DNA of 64,000 bases from Theobroma cacao (lineage: Eukaryota > Streptophyta > Magnoliopsida > Malvales > Malvaceae). Shown here piece by piece: positions 12,387 to 23,849 of this stretch. Location of the stretch: assembly GCF_000208745.1 (NCBI RefSeq), contig NC_030856.1, positions 478,354-542,353 of the forward strand, in the 5' to 3' direction. Every line of letters starts with the position of its first letter. Within the stretch, counting starts at the first letter, position 1. Made by a program: the position numbers and the translations under genes. Under the pieces are notes generated by a model. It did not search any database. It was not told the DNA's origin and saw nothing but the letters and a program-made list of their open reading frames with translations.

Positions 12387-13965
12387 GTTTATATTTGATT
12401 TACAGGCCAGAAGTGTTCCTTCGACTAAGCAGAGGAGGTCAAAGTTTGCTTCTGCACTCACAGGCAAGGAGATGTCACCAAAGATGCCTACTGTGCCAGA
12501 AGAGAGACTGGTACGAGCCATAGTCACCTACCCCTCCTGTAAGGAGATATTTATCTGGTGATAAAGGAGCCTCGACTCTAAACAAGATCAAGTTTGATTA
12601 GACTTGGTAATTTTGGACACAATACCAAAAGATACGGATTAAATATATTTTGAGTTTAATTTTAACGTGTTTCGTGTCCAATCGTGATGTTTTAAACACG
12701 TTTACTTAATCGTATTATCGTGTTTAAACGTGTATTTGTTACACGTTTACAAACTTATTAAAAATTAATAGTTAAAGATTATTTTAATATTATATAAATA
12801 ATTTTAAATAATTATTTTAATAAGTTTTTTTAATTTTATAAAGATAATAATTTAATTATTACGATTGAAAATTATGAATAATTTTTTATATTATTAGTAT
12901 TTGAAGGTTAGATGTTAATGATATATTTTATCATATTATATAATAATGAATTTTACATATGTTATTTATATTAAATTTTATTATATTTGATGTTATTATT
13001 ATTTTTATAATTATAAATTTTAAATTTAAATAATAAAATTATATTTAATTATAAATATTTTTATTTAATCATGTTAAACGTGTTATTAATCTTGTCGTAT
13101 TATATATTGATACGTTTAATAAACATGTTAATCGTGTCGTGTCGTGTTATACGTTTATTAAACGTATATGTGACCGTGTTTTAAATTTAAGACACGAATA
13201 TTAAACGTGTCGTGTTCGTATTTAGTCTTAACGTGTTTCGTATCTAATCGTATCTAACACGTTTATAATACGAAAACACGAATTGTCAAGTCTAAGTTTG
13301 ACATAGTTGAGAACCAACCAATCACAAAAGTAATGCTTCCAGCTAAAGCACCCACTAAATCTCGTGCCCCAGTGCCAGAGATCCCATCAACAGATAACAG
13401 CTCTGCAGTCCATACAGATCATAAGATTGATGAAAGTAAATTGAATTCGCTTATGCATTCCACAGCCTCAGCCCTAGGGAAAGTCAGTCAGAACATGAAG
13501 AAGGGCAGTTGCTTTTACGCAGGCTCTTAATATTGAGAAAGGAAGCATTAGGAAAGCAGGAGTCCAAAGATATGCATCTACTGCCAGCTAGGTTCCTGAT
13601 AGCTGATGTACCATACTACCACTGACATTGCTTTGTAACATAATTGTTGGTTAATATCAAAATTTTGGAGCCCCTAGAGTGTTTTCAGAAACACAAAATG
13701 AGCAATTATTTGTTGGGTCACCACTCACCAGCTCTTGGTGCCATGCTGATATAGAAAGCTTGACAGGACTTCTTCAGGAACTGAAAATTCTTGAACCAAA
13801 GAAATCTTACATTTTCAGAGCATCCAGGAACTAAGAACTTTGTTACATTTTGTAAATAAAATTGGTTCCTGCCTGGCTAGTCATTAGTAAGTGCAGATTC
13901 ACCAGGCAAAGAAGTGAGGCAACACTTCAATTTTTGAACAAGGGCTTCACCATGTGGAATATCTT
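12387..13965 (+). pseudogene. Broken copy of the kinesin-14 tail exons
   Basis: Sequence from 12406 aligns with the kinesin exon starting at 9945. The preceding acceptor (TTTACAG at 12399-12405) is kept, followed by GCCAGAAG, AAGCAGAGGAGGTCAA and CTGCACTCACAG. The match breaks at the MITE (12599-13294), resumes with CATAGTTGAGAACCAACCA at 13302, and continues through AATGAGCA..TTTGTTGGGTC (13699-13721) and TTCTTGAACCAA (13789-13800). A match to the last exon (CACCAGGCAAAGAAG..GGCAAC) follows near 13900-13925. Indels and stops remove the frame. The motor and CH exons are absent. It is a partial tandem duplicate of the neighbouring gene and is unlikely to make protein. Confidence 0.85.
12599..13294. 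mobile_element. hAT-like non-autonomous element (MITE), 696 bp
   Basis: The ends are inverted: TAGACTTGGTAATT at the left and AATTGTCAAGTCTA at the right, so the arms read TAGACTTG inward. The flanks are agtttgat and agtttgac, an 8-bp target duplication with one mismatch, as expected for the hAT superfamily. The parental kinesin exon has no such insert at the matching point (about 10140). Subterminal regions are full of CGTGT/ACACG-type short repeats (AACGTGTTTCGT, CGTGTCGTGTT), typical hAT transposase-binding arrays. The core is very AT-rich and has no transposase frame. Confidence 0.88.
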
Positions 13966-15200
13966 GGCCTTAAGAATTCCATACTACCAAGAGATTCTTT
14001 GCCTTTGGTTCTTCAAACTTCTCACCGTGACTGTTCTAGTTGGACTTCGAGTTTCGCCACCTCTTTTGAAGGAGCTGCTGTTATTTCTTTTTTTTTCAGA
14101 TCCAGCATAAAAGGTCCTCATATACATCTTGAAAGAACGTGATTGGTATAAAGGAAAATCATCCTTTCTATTCATCAGATCCTGCTAAACGTCTCTCCTC
14201 GAATTTGGGAAATGAGAGCGAAGTTTATGACATGAGAGAGAGCTACCTCCATTTATGTAGCTTAAGCCCAATGAGCTTTACCTGTACCAAAAGAATAATC
14301 TCTGGTCTACAAACCTACCTTTACTTTGTGGTTTGACTTAGTTTTCTGTCACATTTATCTGTAAATGACCTAATTTACTCTATCTTTTTTCCTGCTTAGG
14401 AGATTTGGTTTATGTCCCAAATATTTCTAAACATGAGGAAAAGAAAAGGAAAATATTTCCATCCATTCAGTTGTCTAACCAAATACCATGCAACTGTTTC
14501 TTCCATGAATTTTTGCAAGCAATCTTGTACACAACTGTTTAAGTATTACCAAATTTAGACTCTAATCTGCATGTCTTTTAACTAACTTGTTCCAAATAGT
14601 CTATAAATAGTAATACTAGAGGAAAACAAGAAAGTTTCTGTTCAAGATGATGGACATTTTCAACCTCAGCTTAGATGTAAATGTCTCAAAGTAACTTCCC
14701 TTGCTACTAACTCCAAAACCACCAGCATGGAACCATTTCCTGAACTAATATATCTGCAAATTTTCCAGCAGACAATTCATGTCACCCAATTTATCATCAG
14801 TTTTAATATCTGCAAATTTCATACTTGGGTGTTGTTAAATTCATTGACCGACAGATTTCTCACATTCAATCACCCTCAAGAATTTGATCAGTTTCAAGGC
14901 CTTCATCATTTTTAGGATAGTCATTAAGCCCAGGTAACATGTACATTTTACATTCAGGTGATATCTGAGGCCAAATATACCCACCACTCCATGCAGAAAA
15001 GATGGTAGATGTGGATGGTATCCTGATAAAGCAGGCATTAGGTTTGAAGAGAGTTGATGGGACTCTCCTCAAGAAAACGACCAATTGTGGATTTTGGTAA
15101 CAGCTGCAAAAAGCCTCCTTTCCAGGGCTTAATCATTTTATACCAAGCAACATAACATCTACAGAATCTAATCCTCAAAACTTGTCAAAGATCCTTAACG
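13966..15200. other. Spacer upstream of the DUF868 gene
   Basis: No gene is recognised. Short open frames on both strands around 13984-14336 overlap each other and match nothing I know. The last few hundred bases should contain the promoter and leader of the DUF868 gene. Confidence 0.45.
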
Positions 15201-16109
15201 ATGCTGAGTAATCTTGAGGGAGCTGGATTACCTAACATTCCAAGGCCACCACCATCAAAGGAGAAACAAAAAGAGAATCAAGGGACAACAGATAATGCTG
15301 CACAATGCTCAGTCACCTCCATCTACCATGCCCATATTGCAGACTCAAGCCGCAAAGTAACAGCCACATGGTGCAAAAGCCTCGTTAACCATTCCTTTAC
15401 TATCAATGTGGAAAATCCTTCCGATGATCAATGTCCTTGCACCTGCAAGATTGATTTAAAAGCATGGCAGTTTTGGGGCAGAAAAGGTCTCAAAAGCTTG
15501 GAAGTACATGGCCAGCGGGTAGATGTTTACTGGGATTTTCGACAGGCAAAGTTCTCGGGTAGCCCTGAGCCTTGCTCAGACTATTATGTGGCAATTGTGT
15601 CTGAGGAAGAGGTGGCATTAGTAGTAGGAGATATGAAGACAGATGCTTTTAAGAGAACCAAGAAAAGACCGTCCTTGGTAGATGCTATCTTGCTGTGCAA
15701 GAAAGAGCATATCTGTGGGAAGAAATTATTTTGTTCCAAAGCCAAACTAAATGAGGGGAAACACGAGAATGACATTATGATTGAGAACTCTCTATCTGGT
15801 CCTGATGATCCAGAAATGTGGGTTAGCATAGATGGCACTGCTGTGATTCGGATCATGAACCTGCATTGGCGGTTTAGGGGAAATGAAATCGTCACAGTGA
15901 ACAATACACCAGTACAAATCTTCTGGGATGTGCATGATTGGTTGTACAATACCTCTGGTTCAAGCCATGGTTTGTTCATCTTCACGCCAGGCGTGCCAGA
16001 TTCTGCAGCTAATTGTGATTCTGATGGTTGCAACACATATGACTCACCAAGGGACAGCCAGTCAGTTCCAAGATTTTGCTATGTTCTTTATGCTTGGAAA
16101 ACTGAGTAG
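15201..16109 (+). CDS. DUF868 family protein, single exon
   Basis: An uninterrupted frame of 302 aa from the ATG at 15201. Hallmarks of the plant DUF868 family are visible: QCSVTSIYHAHIADSSRKVT near residue 35, VTATWCKSLVNHSF, CTCKIDLKAWQFWGRKG, VDVYWDFRQAKFSG, SDYYVAIVSEEEVALVVGD, and near the C terminus MNLHWRFRGNEIV and VQIFWDVHDWLY. Length is normal for the family. No signal peptide or membrane segment is evident. The biochemical function of DUF868 proteins is not established, so none is assigned. It sits between the kinesin-tail pseudogene and the RecX gene on the same strand. From memory, Arabidopsis also has a DUF868 gene (At3g13229) beside RecX (At3g13226). Confidence 0.93.
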   Translation: MLSNLEGAGLPNIPRPPPSKEKQKENQGTTDNAAQCSVTSIYHAHIADSSRKVTATWCKSLVNHSFTINVENPSDDQCPCTCKIDLKAWQFWGRKGLKSLEVHGQRVDVYWDFRQAKFSGSPEPCSDYYVAIVSEEEVALVVGDMKTDAFKRTKKRPSLVDAILLCKKEHICGKKLFCSKAKLNEGKHENDIMIENSLSGPDDPEMWVSIDGTAVIRIMNLHWRFRGNEIVTVNNTPVQIFWDVHDWLYNTSGSSHGLFIFTPGVPDSAANCDSDGCNTYDSPRDSQSVPRFCYVLYAWKTE

Positions 16110-16707
16110 GATCTAATTTAACAAAGTCATTTGTCACGGGTCGTCTACCCTTTTTTCAAAAAATTAACTTGATAGGTATGTAACGTTCAAATTTATAAAT
16201 TTTCGTAATTCTTTTATCTGTTCGATACAAAATTAAAGCACGTTACATAATTCCTTTCAAGCATTCAATACCACACATTACCTGTTGGAAAATGCTGCAA
16301 ACATTTGTACTAGTTTGGTGGGTTCTGTGGGTAGTTTGATCATTGTACATACCATGGTTAGATGCTTCTCTAGTCTCTTGCCATGCTAACTATATCTCAA
16401 ATCTCAATGGAGTCTTCCTTGATCACCTTTTTTATGTTCCTTTTCAATGATTTCCTTGTTCATCTCTGTGAACTCATGGGAGCAAAATAAACGAACTGCA
16501 AATCAAAAACTTGTTCTAATGCATGAAAGATAATAAAGGAGAAACCTTTCTAACTTCAAATGGCGCTTTAAATCAAAACAAACAGTCAAAAAAAGGCGCG
16601 CGTAAAGAGCCAGGCCAAAACGCTGCCGTTGCAGACACGAACTTCAGCTAAGGGTTTTTAAGGTTTTAACAGAACTTCAGCCCTGAACTTGAAAATTGAA
16701 ATTGAAA
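16110..16707. other. Spacer between DUF868 and RecX genes
   Basis: This 598-bp stretch should hold the 3' UTR of the DUF868 gene and the promoter of RecX. The only distinctive point is a GC-rich patch (AAAAAGGCGCGCG near 16592-16604 and AACGCTGCCGTTG near 16619-16631) just upstream of the RecX start, in otherwise AT-rich sequence. Confidence 0.45.
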
Positions 16708-19089
16708 ATGTCGACTTTTGTGGGTAATCTCGGCTTCAAAATCTCATCCAGTCTTCAATTTCGGGTCTTCTCAATTCCCTGGTAAGCCTTCCCACTTCAA
16801 GTTTAGTTTTTTTTTTTCCATTCTCTGTTGGGTTGCCAAGAAAATGGAAGAAAGTGAAACAAGATTGGTACTTTGATTCATTTCTATCTTTCCAGTTTCA
16901 TATTTGTGAAAGAAATCGAAAACCCAATTTATATATGATGTTAATTAGCCAGCTTAAGATTTAAAAAATGATAAAGCTTTGATTTTTCAGGGTGAATGGG
17001 AAAAAGGCAATATATTGTTTGAAAGAGAGGGAGTATAGTTCATCAGTTCCAGTAAAGTATATACCTAAGAAATCTTTGGAAACTAAAGTGCCAGAAAGTT
17101 CTCCACATTCAAAGGGTTTGAGAAAGAATGAGTCTCATAAAAGTTGTGATTGGAATGCATTTGGAAGCAAGAGTACAAACAATAGGAGCAGTATTGTTGA
17201 TGAAAAGTCACAAACACGAAGCAGAATGTTCGAGGAAAGCGTCTTGCATGATGATGTTAAACAAGGTATGCTGAATTTGTAAGGGTCAAACTTTTATCTT
17301 CTAATTGTTATATGCAATGCTTGTGGATTGCTATTGGGAATTGATGGTTTACAAGGATCATGTATACCAGCACAGGGTTAACATTGTTGGTTTCAAACTC
17401 AAAGCATTGTGGATGTAATGGTTTCTTGAATAGTTTTATGTCCATTTGTAAAAGTTTTACACTGGTAAAGTGGTAATATAGATTAAGGGTATCGATGAAC
17501 TTTTAGATAGAAATACTTACTACACGTTTCCAAGTTTAGTCTTGCAAGTTTCTTCTGATGTGTGCACAAAAATGACAACGATATGCTTTAAATCATTTAT
17601 CACACTCACTGAGTTGGAAAAATAACTGCTCTAATTATAGACCATGAAATAATGGCAAAGTCCTTAGAGGCGGTTGAGGAGATGCATCAAGGGCAGGATA
17701 TTAATGGGATGAATGTGCTACAAGTTTCTAAGAGAATGCCAGATGCTGAGAAGTTGGCAATTGAATTACTTGCAGCAAGGTTAGCTTATTACTTTCTCTA
17801 CCTTTAGAACCTTTGTTTTTCATTTCTTGGACATGAAATGTAGCTTAGCCATTTTTCAATCATTTTATTAGTTCTTCACTGAATGCAATCTTCTTTATCC
17901 TGCAGAGCATTTACAGCTGGTGAACTAAGAAAGAAATTACTTGGGAAGAGATTCCATCCAGATATCGTTGACGCAGTGATTAACGATTTTCAGAAGAGGT
18001 GTGTAACTAATTATACTGAAAGACATCATATTGAATATTTCTATGAGCTATTTTTTGAGCCACCATATTTGCAATTATAATCTATTGGGGTATATTAGCT
18101 TCTCCTATGGTCCGTATTTTTGCTTTCGATTGCATTGTGAGTTAAACAATTATTTGACCTTTTTAGTTTACTGTAGAGGGTTGATCAATGATGGCTTGTA
18201 TGCTGAAGCCTTTTCTCGATCTAGATGGTCTTCATCAACCTGGGGACCAAGGAGGATCAAGCAAGTAAGTGATCATCCTTTAAATATAAGTTTTTCCAGT
18301 AATTTAAGTATCTTAAGATTGTGCCATCTTCTTGAATAGATGGGGCTTTTTGCTTGCTAATAGTAAATTTCTCATAAATCACCGTTTCAAGTGGCTAAGA
18401 AGATGAAAGTTATCTCAAGATCCTATCCTTTTTCAAATTATATATATATAGTAGTTAATTATCTGAGTATGTAAATAAAGGAAAACCTAGTGAAAAAGTG
18501 GCTATGGGTAGACTTGAAATCTTTGAGTATTAAATTTAGTTCTATACTTTAGTGTAGGCTTATTGGAACTTGTCCAAGTTTAAACAATCATATATAATGT
18601 CCTTGCTGTTGGTATAGATCATAATATTTGTGTTAATATTGTCTAGCTTCTGGGTTCTAATAATAATTAAATAAAGAAAAGAAAGGGAAATGAGAAAGGA
18701 AAAGAAGAAACAGAGAAACAAGGTTTATTTATTTCTAACATTTGTTGTTTTCAAGCTAAAATTTTAAACTCTTCAGTGATGGAGTACTGTTGTCAAATCA
18801 GGCATTGTTCAAGAAGGGAATAAGCGAAGCTGATGCAGAGATGGCATTAAAACTGGTTTTTGAGGATAAGGTTGGTGACTCAAACGATGATCAAGAATCC
18901 ACACTTGGCTTGTCAAAGCTTTCAATGGATCACCTATTAATTCAGGCCTCAAAGCAATGGCTTCGAGGTCGAGATGTTCCTAAAGAGAAACGTAAATCAA
19001 GAATAGTTCGGTGGCTTCAGTATCGTGGCTTCAACTGGGGTGTTATTGGTTCCATAGTAAAGAAGTTAGAATCTCAATATCCTCCCTAA
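16708..19089 (+). CDS. RECX: RecX-family recombination regulator, probably organellar
   Basis: Six exons: 16708-16781, 16991-17265, 17641-17779, 17906-17998, 18177-18264, 18802-19089; 318 aa with all phases matching. The N terminus (MSTFVGNLGFKISSSLQFR) is hydroxylated, basic and short on acids, consistent with an organelle transit peptide. The RecX three-helix repeats occupy the C-terminal half: AFTAGELRKKLLGKRF, then INDGLYAEAFSRSRW and WGPRRIKQALFKKGIS, then WLQYRGFNWGVIGSIVKKLE. Bacterial RecX binds RecA filaments and limits recombination; plant homologues are thought to act with organellar RecA. The first 130 residues are low in recognisable domains. The gene runs toward the receptor kinase gene (convergent). 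Confidence 0.92.
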
Positions 19090-20430
19090 AACACCAAAAG
19101 GATCTCACCTATGTTTTGGCAGGAATGAAAGATAATTCTAGGTTTCGATGAGGTTTCATACTCATCATTTGAATTGTCAAATGCAAGTTGGGGAATAAGG
19201 ATAGGGTTGTGATTGCCTATGGCATGTATTGGCTGCTGCATAAGCTGCTCATCTTAGCACTTTACTGTGCCATACTTAATGTTGCATAAACCTATGTTAG
19301 TGCCCCTACACTCTAGTCAGGTCGAGATGAGGTTGACCTTTGCTAGTACATAACTCCAAGACAAAGCAGCAAGTGTTGGCATTACCTTGACATTGATTGG
19401 ATCCAACAAAATGTTTCATTGAATTGAGGGCTTGCATGTATTTATCTTCTGCAAATATCTATTTAAAGAAATTTTCTCATTATGTTTGTGTATCAATCTT
19501 CTCTCTGAGGCAATTTTTATGGAAGAAAACTTATCACATGACACTAATTACCACACATACACATACATATAAGCTGATACATGAATTCCCATTGAAAACT
19601 TGTTGATGAAAGTAAGTAGGATAGTAGAACTCAACATTAAATGGCTGCCATGATGATTTCTTCTATTTGTTGTTTCAGAAATCTTAAGACTACATCAATA
19701 TTGAGACAATGACAGCACTCTCAGCTAGTGGAGCTGCTTTATCCTATCCTGTGGATCTTAATTCTTCTGCAGATGCATCAATATGATTATGGAACAGTTA
19801 TTTTGTTTTTCTATGTATATACAAGTATAATGGTTTTGCTACTGCATGTGCATCTGATTAGGACATACAGAGTCTTCCAAACCCAGGTTTAGTTTACCTT
19901 GGGAAGGCTTTTACATTGCTGGAAGGAAAGTCTTTTTCAGACAGCACATGGACATGTGATGTGGGGAACGTGGGACCATGTGACCACTGCTGTTAAGGCA
20001 GTTTGAGAGAGAGAGAGAGAGATGGAATCTCATTCTTGCAATAAATTCTAATTACATAAATCCAAAGCTAACAATCATTGTTCCAGCTTCAACTACATGC
20101 CCTGCAGTCATTCTCTCAATTCAAACTCTTTGAACATTTGCCATCTCAAGTCCCAAGATATCCCTCTTATGGTGCCATAAGCACCCTACATTCCCTCTCT
20201 TTCTCTTTTTCTCTTTTTTGTTACATTTGCTAATATAATATACTACATTTAAGTGAAAGCTAAGTAATCAAATTATTACAATCTACAATACCAAATACAG
20301 GAGGAACTACAACTCAAAAAAAGTTGGAAAAAGAAAAAGAAAGGCCTGTTAACATTTCCCACTCCCATGTTTTGTGCTGATACAGCATCGATTCTTCTGT
20401 GGACTATGAACAAATTATGTATCACATAGC
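19090..20430. other. Convergent 3' spacer between RecX and the receptor kinase
   Basis: No gene seen. It should hold both 3' UTRs. A GA microsatellite lies at about 20005-20022. Open frames such as 19397-19606 have no recognisable motifs. Confidence 0.5.
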
Positions 20431-23400
20431 TTACAACTTGAAACCTCCTCCTGATGATTGGATTGAATCATCGGAGAAAGCAAACGAGCAGTTAGAAGAT
20501 CCTTGAGAAACTACTATTCTAGGAGGAGGTGATGAGAGAGGAGGGGCTGATAAGGCTCCCTTTGAAATGTCAGCTTCAGGCCTTAAGGTCTCAACATGAC
20601 GGATTTCTTTGAGCATTGCTACAACATCTTTCATTATTGGACGGTCGTCAGGCCGGGTACTGACACAGAGAAATGATACAGCTAGTGTTTGTAGCATTTC
20701 ATGCATGGCAGGGTCAGCCCTCCCTCTAAGCTTTGGGTCCAGGATGTCAGATGGGTCTCGCTTGCTGGCCAAATGATCCCGAACCCACTGAACCAAGTAT
20801 GCACCCCCTGGCAAAGTTGGGTCTAACGGATGCCTTCCAGTTAGCACCTCTAAGAGGACCACACCAAAACTGTAGACATCACTTTTCTCTGTAATACGTT
20901 GCATTGTCGCATGTTCTGAGAGTAACCATGGTAGATAAAAAAACGAATCAGTGACTAATATGAATGAAGTAAGGGAAGAGATTGAAAACAACAGGCTTAA
21001 TAAACCTTGATAAGAAAAAAGAAAGTACCTGGAGCCATGTATCCATAAGAACCTGCTAGGTGTGGTCTTAGATTTAATTTGGAAAGTTTATCATCATCAT
21101 TGTTATTCACAACTCGAGCTAACCCAAAGTCAGCAAGGTAAGGCTCATAGCCAGTACCTAATAAGACATTCATAGCTTTCACATCCCCATGCAAAATTGC
21201 AGGCACACAGTCATGGTGTAAGTATGCAAGGGCATGTGCCACACCCAGCACAACATCATATCTAGCCTCCCAGTCTGGTGCTCCCTTGCCACCACCGTGG
21301 AGGAGTGAACTCAAGCTTCCATTTGGGAGGTAATTGTAAAACAGCAGCTTCAAATTCCTGTTTGAACCCCAACCAAGAAGCCGGACAATGTTTCTGTGCC
21401 TGATTGAGCCTAGTGTCTGGATTTCAGAAGTGAATGCACCAGACTCTTCTGATGACCACATCTTCTTCACTGCTAATGTTTCACCATTTGGAATCATTAC
21501 CCTGTATACAACCCCAGAGCTCCCAGTGCCGATCACATTAGCTGAAGTTAAATTGTGGACAGCATCATCAATCGAGAAGTCAAGCTTCTGATACAGGGTC
21601 ACTTCCCAATTATCATCTTCCATGAGGCCATTGCTAGCAAACTGGGCACGAACTAACATGTAGATAGCAAGTAGGACTAGAACTGCACTGGCACTTATAA
21701 GGATGGACAGAGCTAGCTTTACTGCTGGTCTGGCATGCCTTTCATGTCCAATATCAGCTGAAGTTACAACCCCATTGGAGATGTAAAGACCTTTGTTTGA
21801 TTCAAGGTCACTCAGGGGGAGCTTTCGGAAAAATGGGGTTTTTGGCAGTTCACCAGAGTAGTCATTGAAGGAGACATTGAGGGATACAAGGTTTAGTAGG
21901 CTTGCAAGGACATCTAGCTTGCCATTGAATTTGTTGTGGGAGAGGTCAAGTGCTCCTAGCTTGCTAAGACCAGAGAACTCAGATGGTATTTCACCAGAAA
22001 ATTGGTTGCAGCTGAGATTGAGAGAGATTTCAAGTGCCGGAAGCTGGCCTAGTTCCTTGGGAATTTCACCAAAGAAACCATTGTCACCGAGGTTTACCAA
22101 CTGGAGCTTACTGCAGGACAATATCTCAGATGGAATTCTTCCGGAAAGTTTATTCTTTCCCAAATTTAGCTTAGTCAACTCAGTCAAGGACCCAATACTA
22201 TGAGTCAGAGGACCTGTGAGCCTGTTGTCTGAAATGTCCACGTACTGTAGGCTTGAAGGCAGAGTATCTGGCAGAGAACCAGTGAGACCATTTGAATGGA
22301 GGTCGAGAAACTCAAGGTTTTGACATCCAGATACTGATGGAGGAATTCCTCCAACAAAACGATTCTTGCTTAAGTCAACGAAATTCAAGCCCTTCAAATT
22401 TCCAATCTCTGATGGAATTGTTCCTGCAAGTCTGTTGCCATTCAATCGTAACCTGTACAGATTGGTGCAGTTTCCTATATCTGGCGGTATAAAACCAGAT
22501 AAATCATTGGAAAGTAGCAGCAGCTTGGTGAGATTTCTCAAACCAAAAATTTCTTTTGGGATTGAACCAAAGAGGCTATTGTAGGATAAATCAACTGCCT
22601 GAAGATCATGGCACTGAGAAAGGCTGTCTGGAATATTACCCGTGAGGTTATTTTGCCAAGCAAAGAATAGAGTCAAGCTCTTTAGGTTGCCAATGAGGAC
22701 AGGAATCTCACTGGAGATGGCGTTGTTGTCAATTTCCAGATGAGTCAGCTCCGTGCAATTTGAAATTTCAGAAGGAATAGTACCTGATAACTTATTAACA
22801 CTCAGTTGAAGCTCTTGAAGCTTCAAGAGGTTTCCAATGCTTCTCGGTATGCTACCTGTCAGAAGATTCTCCGAAAAATCCACCACAGTTAGCTCCGTGC
22901 AGCTTCCAAGCTCCTCCGGGATAGTACCAACTAAGCTGTTCTGCCACAATAGCAAACTCTGGAGCTTGCTGAGCTGACCAACTTGCCTCGGGATTGGACC
23001 AGAGATAGAATTCTGATAGAGGTAAAGATTCTGCAGCTCACTGCAATTTCCAATCTCTTCTGGGATAGGACCTGATAACAAAGATGTATATATGGCTATG
23101 GTTTGAATCCTTTTCAGCATTCCAATTGATGAAGGAAGATTTCCAGAAATGCCAGTTTCAGCAAGGCCTAACAAAACCAAGTTGGTGCAGTTTCCTATCT
23201 CCCAAGGCAGCTCACCCTTAAGATTTTTATTCCCACCTGCTCGAAAAACTTCTAGCTTTCTCAGTTCTCCTATGCTCTTTGGGATTTCACCACTGAGTTG
23301 ATTGTCATAGAGTGTCAGGTAAACAAGACTGGAAAGATTTCCAATTCCTGATGGAATTTCACCTTCAAGAAAGTTTGTGTTTAGTGACAAACTTTTCAGT

Positions 23401-23849
23401 TTGCTCAGCCTGCAAATTTCCAGGGGGATTTCACGTGAGAGAGAATTGTCACTGAGATCAACAAAAGTGAGCTCATGATAATCTCCGTACTCTTTAGGAA
23501 TTGTGCCAGTGAGATTGGTCGATGAAAGTATAAGGGTCCTCAAGGATTTTAGAGACTGAAAGTTCGAAGGCAATGAGCCTTGCAAATCTATTGCTTTCAA
23601 GCTTATCTCGACTACTTCGCCATTGGAGTTGCAATGAATCCCAAACCATTTGCATGGAGTAGGGTCTAAGGAATTCCACGACTTCAGTGAATCTGCAGTG
23701 CTGTTCAGGCTGTTTTTCCATGTTAAAAGAGCTTGCCCCTGCTCATCAATCGAGTAACAATGATGGAAAAGAAGAGAGTTTATTGAGAGAAGTAAGGTGA
23801 AGGAGAAGATATTGGAAGAAAGCAGGAGTTTCCTTAGAGTTGCAGGCAT
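20431..23849 (-). CDS. RGI3: LRR receptor-like kinase, RGF receptor clade (RGI3/RGI4-like)
   Basis: Two exons, complement of 21029-23849 and 20431-20915; 1101 aa. The single intron falls inside the kinase APE motif (MAP-G|AA), a position common in clade XI LRR kinases. Order: signal peptide (about 1-33), LRR N-cap with QALLTWKNSLN, about 23 leucine-rich repeats, transmembrane helix (about 708-732), kinase (about 765-1050). Kinase features: GTGSSGVVYR glycine loop, AVKKMW lysine, HGDVKAMN catalytic loop, DFGLAR. The catalytic loop has HGD rather than HRD, so this is a non-RD kinase, a clade trait. Stretches such as RAGGNKNL.GELPWEIGNC and IPPDIGNCTNLYRLRLNGNR match my recollection of Arabidopsis At4g26540, a receptor for root meristem growth factor peptides. 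Ligand choice is inference. Confidence 0.95.

Noticed and set aside
15584..16036. 150-aa open frame antisense to the DUF868 gene
   Set aside because: The sense frame carries the full conserved DUF868 motif set; the antisense product has none.
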